A model generated the notes under the pieces. The model was not told the origin of the DNA, made no database searches, and saw only the letters and a program-made list of their open reading frames with translations. Positions 17,202 to 19,316 of a stretch of 19,316 bases of DNA are shown here, piece by piece (position 1 is the stretch's first letter; every line of letters starts with the position of its first letter). The stretch is from Synura sp. LO234KE (lineage: Eukaryota > Sar > Synurophyceae > Synurales > Mallomonadaceae). The DNA lies in assembly GCA_015143735.1 (NCBI GenBank), contig VKHC01000048.1, positions 1 to 19,316 of the forward strand, read 5' to 3'. A program made the translations under genes and the position numbers.

Positions 17202-18464
17202 ATGTTATCGGAAAAAATCTCTATTATTATTATCACCTCTCCCGCACCTTCAAATCCTTCTACATATCTCATAGACGCTGTCATAAGGAGCTGTGAGGAT
17301 TGCTTAACTTTAGATAGTTGTCTCGTCGTTATCGTAATGGATGGATATATCATTGGTGATATTTCTCGATCAAAGATTGGCCGTGTAGATTCCAGTATGG
17401 CGGCGAATTATGAATTGTATTGCAATAATGTTCAAATTAAATATAAGCCTCCAAGATACTTGCCAATAAAATGCAGTTCCCACCAAGGCTTTGCACATGC
17501 AGTTAGAATTGGTCTTGAGACTTGTGGTACCGAATATGCTATGATTCTGCAGCACGATCGCATTTTTACAAAGCCATTTAAACACTTATCAACTCTAATA
17601 GATTTCATGGCGAAATTTGATCATATTCGCTATATTGGATTTCCAACCGCGATGAATTGCAACTATGATATTACCTTATGCAGCAAGTACAACATGAAGC
17701 ATTTGTTATCACAGGATATCCTTTTGCAGCAAATTTCCACTGGTGATCAGTTGAATGAATGCCATAATGGCAAGGAAGAAAAGCAAATAATTACATGCAT
17801 ACCGTTAATATTTTGGTATGACTCAAATCACTTTTGCCATGTTCGAAGATATCTTGAAATATTCAAACCTTATGAATCGCTACCGACTCCGTTAAGAGCT
17901 TACATTGGTGATCAGAATGTAAAGCACATGCTACTTCGTCCTGGAGATTTCATCGAAGATAGATTTGGACAATTTCAACGGAATATCTTAGTTCAATCTA
18001 TATTAAATAAAGAGGCAAATTTGGATTTGTTTCGATGGTTCGGTTCTTATTTAGTTTGGGACATAGCCAACACTTCTGGTGATTTAATTCAAAATGCGAG
18101 TGACGTTTTCACGGACAGAAGCAATTCAGATCTCAATATACCTGTTAGCTGGGATGCATGCAATTGTAACAATAGCATGGATGCTCCCTGTAATAGGAAT
18201 GATAGCAGTTACCATAAAAATTATAGTGCGTTAAGTATGTTATCGGCGGATAGCGACGCTGTCCGACGAGAGCGCATTTTCGTTGGCCATTTACGCGGAC
18301 GGAAATATCTCCTAACCCAGAAGGGCTGCACCGAGAAAGCCCGTGACCTGTTGAACCTCCTGGAGGAAAACTATGATGCAGGTCAGGTCTACAGGTGGCG
18401 TGACGATGGTGATGAGAACTGCGATTCGTTGGATGAGAACAATGACGACGCACTGGAGGTGTGA
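17202..18464 (+). CDS. Putative GT-A (GT2-like) glycosyltransferase
   Basis: Intact single-exon frame, 420 aa, with no signal peptide or membrane segment visible. The N-terminus KISIIIITSPAPSNPS (5-20) is a GT-A-type first beta strand. It is followed by LVVIVMDGY (41-49) and a helix-strand unit, QGFAHAVRIGLE (95-106) then YAMILQHDRIF (112-122). The HD at 118-119 stands where GT-A enzymes have the metal-binding DXD. FIEDRFGQFQR (250-260) resembles the catalytic ED...Q..R region of GT2 enzymes. The C-terminal part has a Cys/Asn-rich linker (about 318-345) and an acidic tail. The class is inferred from this motif order; the sugar donor and acceptor are unknown. The stop is at 18462-18464. The upstream ATG at 17185 is out of frame, so 17202 is the chosen start. 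Confidence 0.75.
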   Translation: MLSEKISIIIITSPAPSNPSTYLIDAVIRSCEDCLTLDSCLVVIVMDGYIIGDISRSKIGRVDSSMAANYELYCNNVQIKYKPPRYLPIKCSSHQGFAHAVRIGLETCGTEYAMILQHDRIFTKPFKHLSTLIDFMAKFDHIRYIGFPTAMNCNYDITLCSKYNMKHLLSQDILLQQISTGDQLNECHNGKEEKQIITCIPLIFWYDSNHFCHVRRYLEIFKPYESLPTPLRAYIGDQNVKHMLLRPGDFIEDRFGQFQRNILVQSILNKEANLDLFRWFGSYLVWDIANTSGDLIQNASDVFTDRSNSDLNIPVSWDACNCNNSMDAPCNRNDSSYHKNYSALSMLSADSDAVRRERIFVGHLRGRKYLLTQKGCTEKARDLLNLLEENYDAGQVYRWRDDGDENCDSLDENNDDALEV

Positions 18465-19316
18465 TAACACTCTGCATATTTTCCTGGTCAACATCTGAGG
18501 AGATTAGCAAATCTGGATCGCTTCTAGCGCGAATGCGACACCAAGTCGCGCTTACACCAGACACTGTATTTGAGAATCAACGGACGTCAAAAGAATATAG
18601 GATGATTACCAGGCGCCAGCGACGACTGTTGGTACAGTCAACGTCGACAAATCTGTTTGGAACTATTCGTTTGAAATGAACAATTGGCGATATGCACATT
18701 CAAGCTCTCAGTCTAGTCGACGAGTCTTCATATGACCTGAAAATTATTCTTGACTCGCATCAGAATTTGAAGGGTTCGCTCATCCATTAACTTATCTACT
18801 CAATCAAAGAACCCGAAATAGGGGATGAGTCAGATTACTGATGAGATGCATAATAAATCGTTTTTTGAGCTCAATCGAACATATTATTTGTTTTACAATT
18901 TATCTTAATTTCTTTTCAATAATATATTTTCCTGATTAGATCCTTACCCTATTTTCGCAGCCTATATTTCGTCTACCGTCGCACGTGGTTGTAGTAGTAC
19001 TTATACTGTCCGTCAGTATTGTGTGACTGTACCATAATCGGTTAGTCTTCAACTACTCCGATTCAGCTGAGTTTATTTGTCAGCGATTCCTTGCATAAAT
19101 GCATGCAGTTCTTAGATCACCGCCGTTACCAAGCCTGGTCTGCAACAACAAACCGCGCAAGGAATTGTCAGATATAATACATTTGTTTTCCTCCGATGTT
19201 TTCTTTTGCGTTGTCACCGCTGCAGTGATACCAATCGAATTCTAGTTGTTACCGTGTACGCACGAAGAAAGACTGCGATCACGAGGAAGCAAGTACACCA
19301 CTAGCTTTCCTCCCAC
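18465..19316. other. No supported gene; 3' flank
   Basis: AT-rich downstream region. The short frame at 18461-18679 overlaps the glycosyltransferase end and shows no motif. An AATAAA occurs at 18852-18857, nearly 390 bp after the glycosyltransferase stop, and could serve as a distal polyadenylation signal. Nothing else recognisable reaches the window end. Confidence 0.4.

Noticed and set aside
18145-18564. Minus-strand 139-aa open frame
   Set aside because: Antisense to the C-terminal part of the glycosyltransferase and compositionally odd (His/Tyr/Cys-rich).

Overview
The window looks like nuclear DNA of a eukaryote, probably a small alga or another protist. Several conserved genes can only be read after removing short GT-AG introns. 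The recognisable proteins are typically eukaryotic: a Golgi tethering-complex subunit, a ferroportin of the plant IREG/MAR1 type, and a plant-type NAD(P)H:quinone oxidoreductase. I see no bacterial operon, tRNA, rRNA or CRISPR array. The plant-like ferroportin and quinone reductase favour a photosynthetic lineage, but the species cannot be fixed from the sequence alone.

Layout. 1-1155: no supported gene, only broken open stretches. 1156-2675: a tight divergent pair whose start codons are 47 bp apart, a two-exon FMN-dependent quinone reductase on minus and a four-exon lysine-rich nuclear-type protein on plus. 2676-3498: nothing supported. 3499-4956: a decayed element on the minus strand, with a stop- and frameshift-broken gag-like reading frame between two short direct repeats that recur in the same order at both ends. 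4957-5957: AT-rich spacer with a palindrome and an inverted repeat. 5958-10064: COG7 on minus, seven exons, predicted 914 aa, the best reconstruction here. 10010-11465: small uncertain reading frames, including a two-exon 45-aa cysteine-containing protein.

11466-15300 is an accessory stretch. It holds a folded RNA-like segment resembling domain I of a group II intron (12538-12790) and two separate decayed coding regions of unknown family (about 12891-13560 minus, about 13795-15126 plus). 15518-17104 (minus) is an intact single-exon ferroportin. 17202-18464 (plus) is an intact single-exon putative GT-A-type glycosyltransferase. These two also start divergently, 97 bp apart. 18465-19316 shows no gene.

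Functional picture. The intact genes are housekeeping or transport functions (Golgi retrograde traffic, metal export, quinone detoxification, possible glycosylation) and need not act in one pathway. COG7 and the glycosyltransferase both relate to Golgi glycosylation, but they lie far apart and the link is only suggestive. The more unusual content is the remnant of mobile DNA between genes and the G-rich tracts near two COG7 5' splice sites.
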